Source of the DNA: Streptomyces sp. CB02959
GTDB taxonomy: Bacteria; Actinomycetota; Actinomycetes; Streptomycetales; Streptomycetaceae
NCBI RefSeq assembly: GCF_002803155.1
Contig: NZ_NNBP01000004.1
Location: forward strand, 124,985 to 188,984
Direction: 5' to 3'
Length of the DNA: 64,000 nt
In this document: positions 38,858-46,135 of the stretch, in pieces
How the letters are laid out: the number at the start of each line of letters is the position of its first letter
How positions within the stretch are numbered: the first letter of the stretch is position 1
Program-made: the position numbers and the translations under genes
Notes under the pieces: generated by a model
Databases searched by the model: none
What the model was told of the DNA's origin: nothing
Seen by the model: only the letters and a program-made list of their open reading frames with translations

Positions 38858-38977
38858 GCGCCGCCCGGCCGCTCTCCCGAGTGCTTCCCGTCCGTTCCCC
38901 GGGTGCTTCCCGTCCGCTCCCTGTCCCCGCCGCCGGGCTCCGTCCCGCCGGCCGGCACCGTCCACGAAGGGCCGCGC

Positions 38978-39520
38978 ATGTCCCGTCAGATCGCCCTGCT
39001 CCGCGGTATCAACGTCGGAGGCCACAATTCCTTCCCCAAGGCCCGCCAGCTGGAGCTGGCCCGTTCCCTGGGGCTGGAGGAGGTCTCCGTCCTGCTGCAG
39101 ACGGGCAACATCGTCTTCGCCGACCCGGGGACGCCGCCGGCGGAGACGGCCCGGCGGATCGAGGAGCGGATCGCGGCCGACCTGGGCCTGACGGTGCCGG
39201 TGGTCGTGCGGACCAGGGGCGAGCTGGCCGCCACGGTCGCCGGGAACCCGTTCCCGGCGGCCGTGCCGGAGCCCAGGACCCTGCACGTGACGTTCCTGTC
39301 GGAGGTGCCAGCCGACCCGGCCCGGCTGGACGCGCTCGACCAGGCCGCGTACGCACCGGACCGGTTCCGGCTGATCGGCCGCGAGCTGTACCTGTGGTGC
39401 CCGCAGGGCATCGGGCGCTCCAAGCTCGCCGAGGCGGTCGGCCGGGCCCGGCTCGGTGTGACGGCGACCGCGCGCAACTGGAACACCGTCACCAAGCTCC
39501 TGGCGCTGGCCGACGCCTGA
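38978..39520 (+). CDS. DUF1697 family protein
   Basis: The ATG at 38978 (MSRQIALLRGINVGGHNSF) gives 180 residues. The family hallmark LLRGINVGG at the N-terminus, the LLQTGNIVF block near residue 40 and the C-terminal TARNWNTVTKLLALA are all present. The function of DUF1697 is not established. It lies 120 bases downstream of ogt on the same strand and could be co-transcribed. Confidence 0.9.
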   Translation: MSRQIALLRGINVGGHNSFPKARQLELARSLGLEEVSVLLQTGNIVFADPGTPPAETARRIEERIAADLGLTVPVVVRTRGELAATVAGNPFPAAVPEPRTLHVTFLSEVPADPARLDALDQAAYAPDRFRLIGRELYLWCPQGIGRSKLAEAVGRARLGVTATARNWNTVTKLLALADA

Positions 39521-39571
39521 TCTGCCTGCGGGGGCCCGGGGCTGGGATCGGCTCCGGGCGCGGCGCGGGCG

Positions 39572-40033
39572 TCAGCGCCAGCCGTGGAGCTCCCGCAGCC
39601 GGTTGGCGACGAGGTTGAAGCGGCCCCGGTCGAGCGCGCACGCCTCTCGTCGCATCCCGTCCGCGTGGACCCGCAGCACCCGGTCCGCGGCCACCCAGGA
39701 GTCGCGCCCCGCGCGGTCCCAGGGGCCCGCGCCGATCGCCACCCAGTCCCGGTCGTCGTTGTGACGCTTGCTCGACAGCTGCACGGCCAGCAGCGTCCCG
39801 GCCGCCTCCCGCGCCACGACCAGCACCGGCCGGTCCTTGCCGCGGCCGTCGTTCTCCTCGAAGGGGACCCAGGTCCAGACGATCTCGCCGGGGTCGGGGT
39901 CGCCGTCCGGGTCGGGAGCGTAGGACATCGACACGGTTCCGACGGCGCGCGGCGGGATCTCCACGGTCGCGGTGGGGCCTTGGCTGCCGGGCAGGGGCGG
40001 GTGCGAGTCTGCTGCGTTGAACGAGGTCGTCAT
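39572..40033 (-). CDS. MazF/PemK-family protein without adjacent antitoxin
   Basis: The ATG at 40033 (MTTSFNAADSHPP) gives 153 residues. After a disordered N-terminus of about 40 residues, the toxin-like core is DPGEIVWTWVPFEENDGRGK followed by DRPVLVV, which matches the MazF/PemK pattern GDIVWV...RPVLVV. The C-terminus RFNLVANRLRELHGWR is typical of an actinobacterial subgroup. Classical MazF is a sequence-specific endoribonuclease. No small antitoxin gene is adjacent on either side, so this may be a stand-alone derivative or a domesticated member. Confidence 0.8.
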   Translation of the reverse strand: MTTSFNAADSHPPLPGSQGPTATVEIPPRAVGTVSMSYAPDPDGDPDPGEIVWTWVPFEENDGRGKDRPVLVVAREAAGTLLAVQLSSKRHNDDRDWVAIGAGPWDRAGRDSWVAADRVLRVHADGMRREACALDRGRFNLVANRLRELHGWR

Positions 40034-40100
40034 CCCCCGCACGCTACCGGCCGCGGTGAACACGCTGTCGGGCGGCCTGCGTCGGGCCGTCCGCGGTCGA

Positions 40101-40123
40101 TTGTCAGTGGTCGGCCGTACGGT
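40101..40123 (+). promoter_or_regulatory. RecA-NDp/PafBC-type promoter for an unidentified gene
   Basis: TTGTCAGTG, 8-base spacer, TACGGT on the plus strand, a perfect match. A Shine-Dalgarno sequence GGGGGGGAG and an ATG at 40174 follow 50 bases later. Confidence 0.75.
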
Positions 40124-40173
40124 TTTTCACAGCGGGGGCGGTCGCCGGGACCGTCACGGCGGGGGGGAGCACC

Positions 40174-40317
40174 ATGTCCGAGCACACGACGTATCGGGAA
40201 CCGCCCCAAGAAGGCGGCGAGGCAAGGGAGTTGCCCGGTGTTCCCGTGGGGGGCACCGTGGGCGGGGCGCGACCCGGGCGGCTCGTTCGCCGGCCGTGTG
40301 CGCGGCGGCCGGTCCGC
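40174..40317 (+). other. Possible small or damaged gene behind a damage promoter
   Basis: An ATG at 40174 (MSEHTTYREPPQEGGEAREL) has a strong Shine-Dalgarno GGGGGGGAG and a perfect TTGTCAGTG-N8-TACGGT promoter. The first 30 residues look protein-like and polar; they then turn Gly/Arg-rich. The frame has no stop before it runs under the convergent kinase-like gene and would only close at 41523, which is implausible. Either this is the start of a small gene whose frame was lost by a frameshift, or the true product overlaps the convergent gene. I cannot assign an end or a function. Confidence 0.35.
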
Positions 40318-40959
40318 TCAGTCGGCGGCTCCGTTCCAGGCCGGCCGGCGGGGGTCGTCGGCCCGTACGACGACGTCCGCCGCCTCCTCGGGCCGGGTCT
40401 CGGCGTCGTAGCGGGTGAACGCCGGGAGCGTCCAGCGCTGGTCCTGCGGGGTGCGGCGGGAGAGCGCGCCCGGGGACAGCTTCAGATGCACGGAGAGATC
40501 GAACGGAAACCACTGCCCGAGCAGCAGCGGGCCGTGCAGCAAGAGCACGCCGCCGGGCGGCAGTTCCACGTAGGCGCTGCGCGTCGCCCGGTCCGCCACC
40601 GGGTCCCAGAGGTCCGAGAGCACCCGCCCGGTGCCGCCCGGCTCCAACGGCTGGAACAGCTCGCGCCACAGGGCCCGCCGGTCGAACCACTCGTCGTAGT
40701 AGGCATCCGGGTCCTCCCGGCCGTACTCCAGTCGCAGCGAGGCGGGCCGCAGAAAGCCGTCGGCGCCGGCCTCGTGCACCGCCCGCCCCCTCAGCCGCAG
40801 CGCCTCGGCGAGCCGCCCGGCGAGGTCTCCGGGAGCGGCAGCGGGAGCCCCGTCGACCGCCACCCGCAGCCAGGGGCTCCCGTCGTGCGCCGTCAGCCTG
40901 TCGATGCGCCCGGCGAGCGCATCGGTGAGCCGTTCCCAGGTGATCGCTTCGAGCCGCAC
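40318..40959 (-). CDS. Uridine kinase-like protein with degenerate P-loop
   Basis: A 213-residue protein of the uridine kinase-like P-loop group in actinobacteria. Where the Walker A should be, LRVAVDGAPAAAPGDLAGRL (about residue 32) lacks the GK[ST] lysine. The later parts fit a kinase fold (HEAGADGFLRPASLRLEYGRED with a substrate-site Asp, and GGVLLLHGPLLLG as Walker B region, WFPFDLSVHLKLSPGAL). A normal kinase of this family would need the lysine, so activity is doubtful. Confidence 0.72.
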   Translation of the reverse strand: MRLEAITWERLTDALAGRIDRLTAHDGSPWLRVAVDGAPAAAPGDLAGRLAEALRLRGRAVHEAGADGFLRPASLRLEYGREDPDAYYDEWFDRRALWRELFQPLEPGGTGRVLSDLWDPVADRATRSAYVELPPGGVLLLHGPLLLGQWFPFDLSVHLKLSPGALSRRTPQDQRWTLPAFTRYDAETRPEEAADVVVRADDPRRPAWNGAAD

Positions 40960-41000
40960 CCGGCCATTGTGCCCCGGCGGCGGGTGCCGGGCGCCCGGGG

Positions 41001-41453
41001 TCAGCGGGATCGCGGTCCGCTGGGCGGGAAGCCGTTCTGGACGTCCCCGGAGACCAACCCGACCTGCATCACCATCCCGTGCGAACCACCACTGATGTTG
41101 TTGTGGATGTCCCGCACGGTGCCCTGGGTCTGCTGCTGGGGCGCCACCTCGTCGAGCAGTCGGCGCAGTTCGGCCGCCGCGGCCGGGTCCTCGGCGAGCA
41201 GCCGCCGCAGCCGGGCCTTCCAGACCACGGCCACCCCTTGGGCCACCTCCTCGTCGCCGTCCTCCTGGGCGATGACGACGTCGGTGCGCGCCTGGTCCAG
41301 CTCGCGTTCGACCGCCGCCTCCTCCTCCGCACCGCTGCGCCGGGCGAGCAGGGCCGCCATCCGCCGGCGGACCGCGCCCCAGCCCTCGGTCGCCATCTGC
41401 TGCACCAGCGTCGTCGCCCCCGCCGTCGCGAGCGCCACCAGTTCCGCTTCCAT
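41001..41453 (-). CDS. Small helical protein with C-terminal amyloid-type signalling motif
   Basis: The ATG at 41453 (MEAELVALATAGATTLVQQM) gives 150 residues, with AGGGGG upstream. Residues 1-103 are predicted helical: an apolar first helix that could insert into membrane, then charged helices (ARRSGAEEEAAVERELDQAR, WKARLRRLLAEDPAAAAELR). A Gln-rich linker leads to SGGSHGMVMQVGLVSGDV at residues 121-138, then a short tail. This motif matches in spacing the N-terminal motif of the NLR protein in this window and resembles the RHIM/PP-like bacterial amyloid signalling sequences. The layout, helical domain plus C-terminal motif, is that of a Bell-type cell-death effector. Function is inferred only. 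Confidence 0.78.
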   Translation of the reverse strand: MEAELVALATAGATTLVQQMATEGWGAVRRRMAALLARRSGAEEEAAVERELDQARTDVVIAQEDGDEEVAQGVAVVWKARLRRLLAEDPAAAAELRRLLDEVAPQQQTQGTVRDIHNNISGGSHGMVMQVGLVSGDVQNGFPPSGPRSR

Positions 41454-41558
41454 CGGACCCCCTTGTGTGTCGTGCGCGTCGTGTCGCGCTGGTGCCACGG
41501 TAGAGAGGCGGGCCGCCTCATGAACAGCAGCGCCGCCGGGTGCCGCCGCGATCCGGGT

Positions 41559-42440
41559 TCAGGAGTCCGAGGTCGGCCGGGCCGCGCCGTGGCGGCTGAG
41601 TACGGCCGCCGCCTCCTTCGTCGCCTCGATGACGCGGTCGGGGGCCTGCGGCATCACGGTCTTCTGCTTGAGCAGCAGCACCGCGCCCATGATGGACCCG
41701 TCCCACATGATCGGCGCGGCACAGGAGTTCCAGCCGGCCATGCACTCCTCGTAGCCGAGCGCGTGGCCGAGGTCGCGGACCTCCGCCAGGGAGGCCAGCA
41801 GCGCGTCGTTGTCCCGGTAGACGCCGGGGCCGGCCTGTTCGGGGACGGGCTCGGCCAGTACGCGCTGCTGGAGGACGTCCGGGAGGTAGGCGAGGATGGT
41901 GCGCCCGGAGGCACCGGTGCGCAGGGAGCGGGTCACGGACAGCACGTCCCGCGGTGTCATGCCGAGTTCGGCGAGGTCGGAGTCGCCGACGGCCATGTCG
42001 ACGCACTGCCGCTGCGCGCCGGAGAACGGCGCCACCATGTAGAGGAACACCAGCCCGTTCCCGGTCGCCTCGCGCAGGTCGCTCAGGACGGTCTGCGCAC
42101 CGTCGAGGCGGTGGTCGAGCGCGGTGAAGGCGAGTTGGACGGCCGAGGTCCGCAGGCGGTAGAGGCCGCGGTCCACCCGTTCGAAGATCCGCTGGTAGAT
42201 GCCGGATTGCAGGATGCGGTAGACGACGGAGTCGTCCAGGCCGGTGAACTCCGCGATCTCACCGGGTCCGTGGGCGGATCCGCCGAGTTCGGCGAAGGCC
42301 GTCTGGACGAGGAAGACCCGCTCGGCATGGCCGGATCCGGACGTCCGGGAGCCGGCGGCGGCCGTGCCCCCGCGGGCCTGGCCGGTGTGCTGCGCGGCCT
42401 CCGGAGCCGTGGACTGCGACGCTGCGGTGCGATGGCCCAT
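41559..42440 (-). CDS. IclR-family transcriptional regulator
   Basis: The 293-residue protein has a 35-residue disordered N-terminus, an N-terminal winged HTH (HGPGEIAEFTGLDDSVVYRI, then LERVDRGLYRL type wing) and a GAF-like C-terminal effector domain (ATGNGLVFLYMVAP, SVTRSLRTGASGRTILAYLP, EECMAGWNSCAAPI). This is the IclR arrangement. It follows the quinone oxidoreductase gene on the same strand with 87 bases between, and may regulate it. Confidence 0.82.
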   Translation of the reverse strand: MGHRTAASQSTAPEAAQHTGQARGGTAAAGSRTSGSGHAERVFLVQTAFAELGGSAHGPGEIAEFTGLDDSVVYRILQSGIYQRIFERVDRGLYRLRTSAVQLAFTALDHRLDGAQTVLSDLREATGNGLVFLYMVAPFSGAQRQCVDMAVGDSDLAELGMTPRDVLSVTRSLRTGASGRTILAYLPDVLQQRVLAEPVPEQAGPGVYRDNDALLASLAEVRDLGHALGYEECMAGWNSCAAPIMWDGSIMGAVLLLKQKTVMPQAPDRVIEATKEAAAVLSRHGAARPTSDS

Positions 42441-42527
42441 CGTGTGCTCTCCTCCCTGGCAGTGGTCCGCGCCCGAAGGCGAACGGCGTGTGCGGTGCGG
42501 GGCGCCCCGCCCCCGATGCCTCCGGCG

Positions 42528-43469
42528 TCACCGGTTCACGTCGAGGGCGAGTTTCCCGGTCGGGGTGCGGGCGGCGAGGTCGTGGTGCGCCTGCGCCGCC
42601 TCCCCGAGCGCGTAGGTGGTACCGGTCAGTGTCGTGAGGGAGCCGTCGGCGACGGCGTCGAACAGCGCCCGCATGGACGTCGGCAGCGCGGTGCGGTCCC
42701 CGTAGAGCTGGGGCAGCCAGAAGCCCGAGACGGTGAGGGAGCGCTCCATCAGTTCGCGGGTGGACACGTCCGCCAACTCCCCGCCGGCGAAGCCGTAGAC
42801 GGCGAGGCGGCCGCGCGGCGCGACGGCGGCCAGGGTCCGGGCGAAGGTGGCGCCGCCGGTCATCTCCAGCGCCGTCTCGACCGGCCCGCCGGCCGCGTCC
42901 AGGATGCGCTCCGTGAGGTCCTCCGCCGTGGAGTCGACGACCGCGTGCGCGCCCAGGTCCAGGGCCAGTTGGCGCTTGGCCGCGGACCCGGCGAGACCGA
43001 TGACCCGCGCGCCGGCCCGGGCCGCGAGCTGGACGGCCAGTGTGCCGACCCCGCCCGCCGCGGCCGGGACGACGACGGTCTCGCCCTTGGTGAGGCGCAG
43101 CGCGGTGAACAGCAGATGCCAGGCGCTGTTGCCCTGGAGGGCCAGCGCGACCGCCTGCTCGTCGCTGACGGCGTCGGGGACGTCCCAGGTGACGCGGCGG
43201 TGCAGCAGCGCGCGTTCCGCGTATCCGCCGCCGCGGGTGAGTCCCACGACCCGTCGGCCGTCGATGGTGCCCACGACTTCGTTGCCGGGTGTGTAGGGCA
43301 GTTCGACCGGGGCGAGGTAGGTGTCCCCACGGACGTGCACATCGGCGTAGTTGACACCGGCCAGGGCCACCTCGACGAGTGCGTGACCGGCGCGGGGCGC
43401 CGGCTCGGGGGCGTCCTCCAGCCGGAGCACGTCCGGGCCGCCGAATTCTCGCATCACGATCGCGCGCAC
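42528..43469 (-). CDS. Zinc-type MDR quinone oxidoreductase
   Basis: GTG at 43469 (MRAIVMREFGGPDVLRLED) has GAGGGAG upstream and gives 313 residues, the usual size. The NADPH-binding signature is VVVPAAAGGVGTLAVQLAARAGA near residue 137, and the N-terminal GroES-like fold shows AGVNYADVHVRGD and PGNEVVGTIDG. The structural-zinc Cys cluster is absent, which fits the quinone oxidoreductase (zeta-crystallin-like) branch reducing quinones or enones with NADPH. It is likely linked with the IclR regulator downstream. Confidence 0.9.
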   Translation of the reverse strand: MRAIVMREFGGPDVLRLEDAPEPAPRAGHALVEVALAGVNYADVHVRGDTYLAPVELPYTPGNEVVGTIDGRRVVGLTRGGGYAERALLHRRVTWDVPDAVSDEQAVALALQGNSAWHLLFTALRLTKGETVVVPAAAGGVGTLAVQLAARAGARVIGLAGSAAKRQLALDLGAHAVVDSTAEDLTERILDAAGGPVETALEMTGGATFARTLAAVAPRGRLAVYGFAGGELADVSTRELMERSLTVSGFWLPQLYGDRTALPTSMRALFDAVADGSLTTLTGTTYALGEAAQAHHDLAARTPTGKLALDVNR

Positions 43470-43923
43470 GACTCTCCCTCGGGTTCTCCGGTGCGGTGCC
43501 CGCACAGGGTAGGCACGGCACCGGGCGGGCCGCCGCTCCCCGATCATTTCGCGCCAACCCTCCGGGCTTTCCCGGAACGGCGCCCTCCCCCGCGCCCCCG
43601 ATTCCTGGGGACTTTCTCGTGTCGCGAGAAAACTCCGGCGCAATTACCACCCATTGCGCCCTTTTGGTGTGGGTCTACCCGGCGGTATAGGGCGGGTGGC
43701 TCCCACACATCCCTCACTCCCCGCCGGCTACCAGAAGTGATCGACGCCGCCTACCATCCGGACGTGTGTCCGCCGTTGACCAGAGGCGACGGCCGCGTCC
43801 TCAGGGGCAGAGCACGGCGTGCGAGGCTGCAGTGCCGGCCCGTCCCGCCCGGTACCCCGGGCGGGGAGTGGCGGAGGACGGGGTCCGGGCTGCGGCAGGG
43901 CGGGCACGGCCTGAGGGGGAATC
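43470..43923. other. Intergenic region upstream of the quinone oxidoreductase
   Basis: About 450 bases with no gene I can support. It holds an inverted repeat at 43637-43660 and an unusual AT-richer stretch around 43615-43680. The left end must contain the oxidoreductase promoter. Confidence 0.5.
43637..43660. repeat. Perfect 8-bp inverted repeat
   Basis: GGCGCAAT (43637-43644) and ATTGCGCC (43653-43660) flank an 8-base spacer, about 170 bases upstream of the quinone oxidoreductase start and next to CTTTTGG. It could be a regulator operator, for example for the IclR protein, or a small terminator. Confidence 0.45.
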
Positions 43924-44196
43924 ATGATGGGGAAATCGGGGGGCGGCAGGCCGGCGTTCGCGCCGGCCTGCCGGGACCTACAACGGGCTCTGCCTCTTCC
44001 GCCGGCACCTCTGCGCATCCTGCGAACCGCGTCTGCTTCCCTGCCGTCGCTGACGGCGCGGGTCACCGCCGCCACCGACGCCGTCATCGCCGCCGCGCGC
44101 CGCCACTCCCGGCCGTATGCCGCCCCGCCCTTTCTGGAGACGGCCGGGCCGCGCCGGGGATTCGCGCGCCACCGCCGAGAAGGGGACCGCCCATGA
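43924..44196 (+). CDS. Possible small hypothetical protein coupled to the FAD oxidoreductase
   Basis: A 90-residue frame (MMGKSGGGRPAFAPACRD) with GAGGGGG about nine bases upstream. Its TGA overlaps the ATG of the FAD oxidoreductase (ATGA), an arrangement typical of real coupled genes. The sequence is Ala/Arg/Pro-rich with no recognisable domain. Third codon positions are GC-rich but less strictly than in neighbouring genes. It may be real or a chance frame. Confidence 0.35.
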   Translation: MMGKSGGGRPAFAPACRDLQRALPLPPAPLRILRTASASLPSLTARVTAATDAVIAAARRHSRPYAAPPFLETAGPRRGFARHRREGDRP

Positions 44197-45821
44197 ACGC
44201 GTCGAGCAGAACGAGCAGCGCCGAGCTCCAGTTCACACACCCGTACCTCGCCGTGGTGCTCGGCGGCGGGTTCACCGGCATGCTCGCCGCCGCGGCGCTG
44301 TCCGCGTACGCCGACGTCATCGTGGTGGAGCGGGAGCGGCTGCCGCGGACCCCCGCGCTGCCCACCGACCTTCCGCAGCCCCGGCACGCCCATCTGCTGG
44401 CGGCGGACGGCGCCCGGGTCGTCGAGGGCCTGCTGCCCGGCACCGTCGAACGGTGGCTGGCGGAGGGCGCGCGCCGGCTCGCGGTGCCGTCGGAGCCCAC
44501 CGGTCTGCTGCTGCCCGGCCGGCCGGTCCGCCGGGCCCGCACCCGGCAGGTGTTCGCCTGCTCCCGCGATCTGCTCGACCGGGTCGTCCGCGAGCAGGTG
44601 CCGGCGCTCGCCGGGGTGACGGTCCTCGACGGCACGGAGGCGGAGCGGTTGACCGGCACCGCCGAGCACGTCACCGGAGTGTGGGTCAGGGGCACCACCA
44701 GCGGTGAAACGTACCGCCTGGACGCCGATCTCGTGGTCGACGCCACCGGCCGCTCCTCCACCACCCCGGACCGGCTGTCGGGGCTGGGGCTGCCCGCCGT
44801 CCCGGAGGACGTCCGGGACTCGGGAATCGTCTGCGCCACCCGCATCTTCCGCGCCCCGGCCGGATACGAGAACTGCCGGGTGCTCACCGCCCGTTCGGCC
44901 CGCCGCCCCGTCGGCGGGGCCCCGGCATCCGGATCCCGGCTCCCGGCCGCCCGGACGGCGACGCTGGTCCCGATCGAGGGCGGGCGCTGGCTGGTGACCC
45001 TCACCGGCGGCGGCAGCGACGCCGAGCGGCCGTCCGAACGCGCCGATCACTTCGTGCCGTTCGCCCGTCGGATCCACGCGGCCATCGGTGACCTCATCGC
45101 CGACGTCGAGCCGCTGAGCGAGGTGCGGCTGACCCGCGACACCGCCAGTCGCCGCCACCGTTACGAGCAACTGCCCGGCTGGCCCACCGGGTTCCTCGCC
45201 CTCGGCGGCGCGGTGGCCTCGGTCAACCCGGACTGCGGCCAGGGGCTGTCCCTCGCCGCCCACGGCGCCGCCGCGCTCCGCGAGGCGCTGCGGCGGTACG
45301 GCCTGGACGACCCCGCGCTGGCCCGCCGGGTGCAGCGCACCGTCGGCGGTCTCGTCGAGGCACCGTGGGCACTGGCCACCGGCGAGGAGTTCCCGGTCCC
45401 CTCGCGCCCGGGCGCGTCCCGGCCGTCCCTGGCCACCCGCTTCGTACGCGGCGCCGTGAGCAGCGTGCTCGCCCCGGCCGCCGGCCTGCCCCCGGTCTGC
45501 CGCGGCTACGTCGATGTGGTCACGCCCACCGCCCCCGCGGCCTGCCCGCCGCCGGCACCGGACCAGCAGCCGGCACCCGCCGCCGCATCGTCCGCGGTGC
45601 GGTCACCGGGCTCCGACGCACCGGACGAGCCGTCCGCGCTGCCGTCCCTGTGCGCCTCCTCGGCCGCCACCGCATTGACCGCGGCGCCGCCCCCGGCCAC
45701 GCCGAGCGCCGCCGGCCCCGAGCGGGCGCCCCGCCGGCTGCCCCGCTCCCTGGGCTTCGGCCCCGCGTCGCTGCGGTTTCGGCGGTTCAACGGCGGCCGG
45801 CGCAAGCCCGACGGCGTCTGA
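44193..45821 (+). CDS. FAD-dependent epoxidase/hydroxylase-like oxidoreductase
   Basis: ATG at 44193 (MNASSRTSSAELQ) gives 542 residues. The FAD fingerprint is AVVLGGGFTGMLAAAALSAY near residue 20, with the ERERLP acidic end after it. The block LPQPRHAHLLAADGARVVEG and the DLVVDATGRSS motif near residue 185 match the LasC/MonCI-like epoxidase and geranylgeranyl reductase-type group. The FAD-binding GD equivalent is FLALGGAVASVNPDCGQGLS near residue 335. The last 110 residues are Pro/Ala/Ser-rich and then basic, probably disordered. Substrate unknown; an isoprenoid or polyketide alkene is typical. Confidence 0.78.
   Translation: MNASSRTSSAELQFTHPYLAVVLGGGFTGMLAAAALSAYADVIVVERERLPRTPALPTDLPQPRHAHLLAADGARVVEGLLPGTVERWLAEGARRLAVPSEPTGLLLPGRPVRRARTRQVFACSRDLLDRVVREQVPALAGVTVLDGTEAERLTGTAEHVTGVWVRGTTSGETYRLDADLVVDATGRSSTTPDRLSGLGLPAVPEDVRDSGIVCATRIFRAPAGYENCRVLTARSARRPVGGAPASGSRLPAARTATLVPIEGGRWLVTLTGGGSDAERPSERADHFVPFARRIHAAIGDLIADVEPLSEVRLTRDTASRRHRYEQLPGWPTGFLALGGAVASVNPDCGQGLSLAAHGAAALREALRRYGLDDPALARRVQRTVGGLVEAPWALATGEEFPVPSRPGASRPSLATRFVRGAVSSVLAPAAGLPPVCRGYVDVVTPTAPAACPPPAPDQQPAPAAASSAVRSPGSDAPDEPSALPSLCASSAATALTAAPPPATPSAAGPERAPRRLPRSLGFGPASLRFRRFNGGRRKPDGV

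Positions 45822-46135
<314 letters not shown>

Noticed and set aside
41079..45821. Very long open frame of 1580 codons on the plus strand
   Set aside because: Most of it lies antisense to the IclR and quinone oxidoreductase genes; only the last 542 codons (from 44193) are a real gene.
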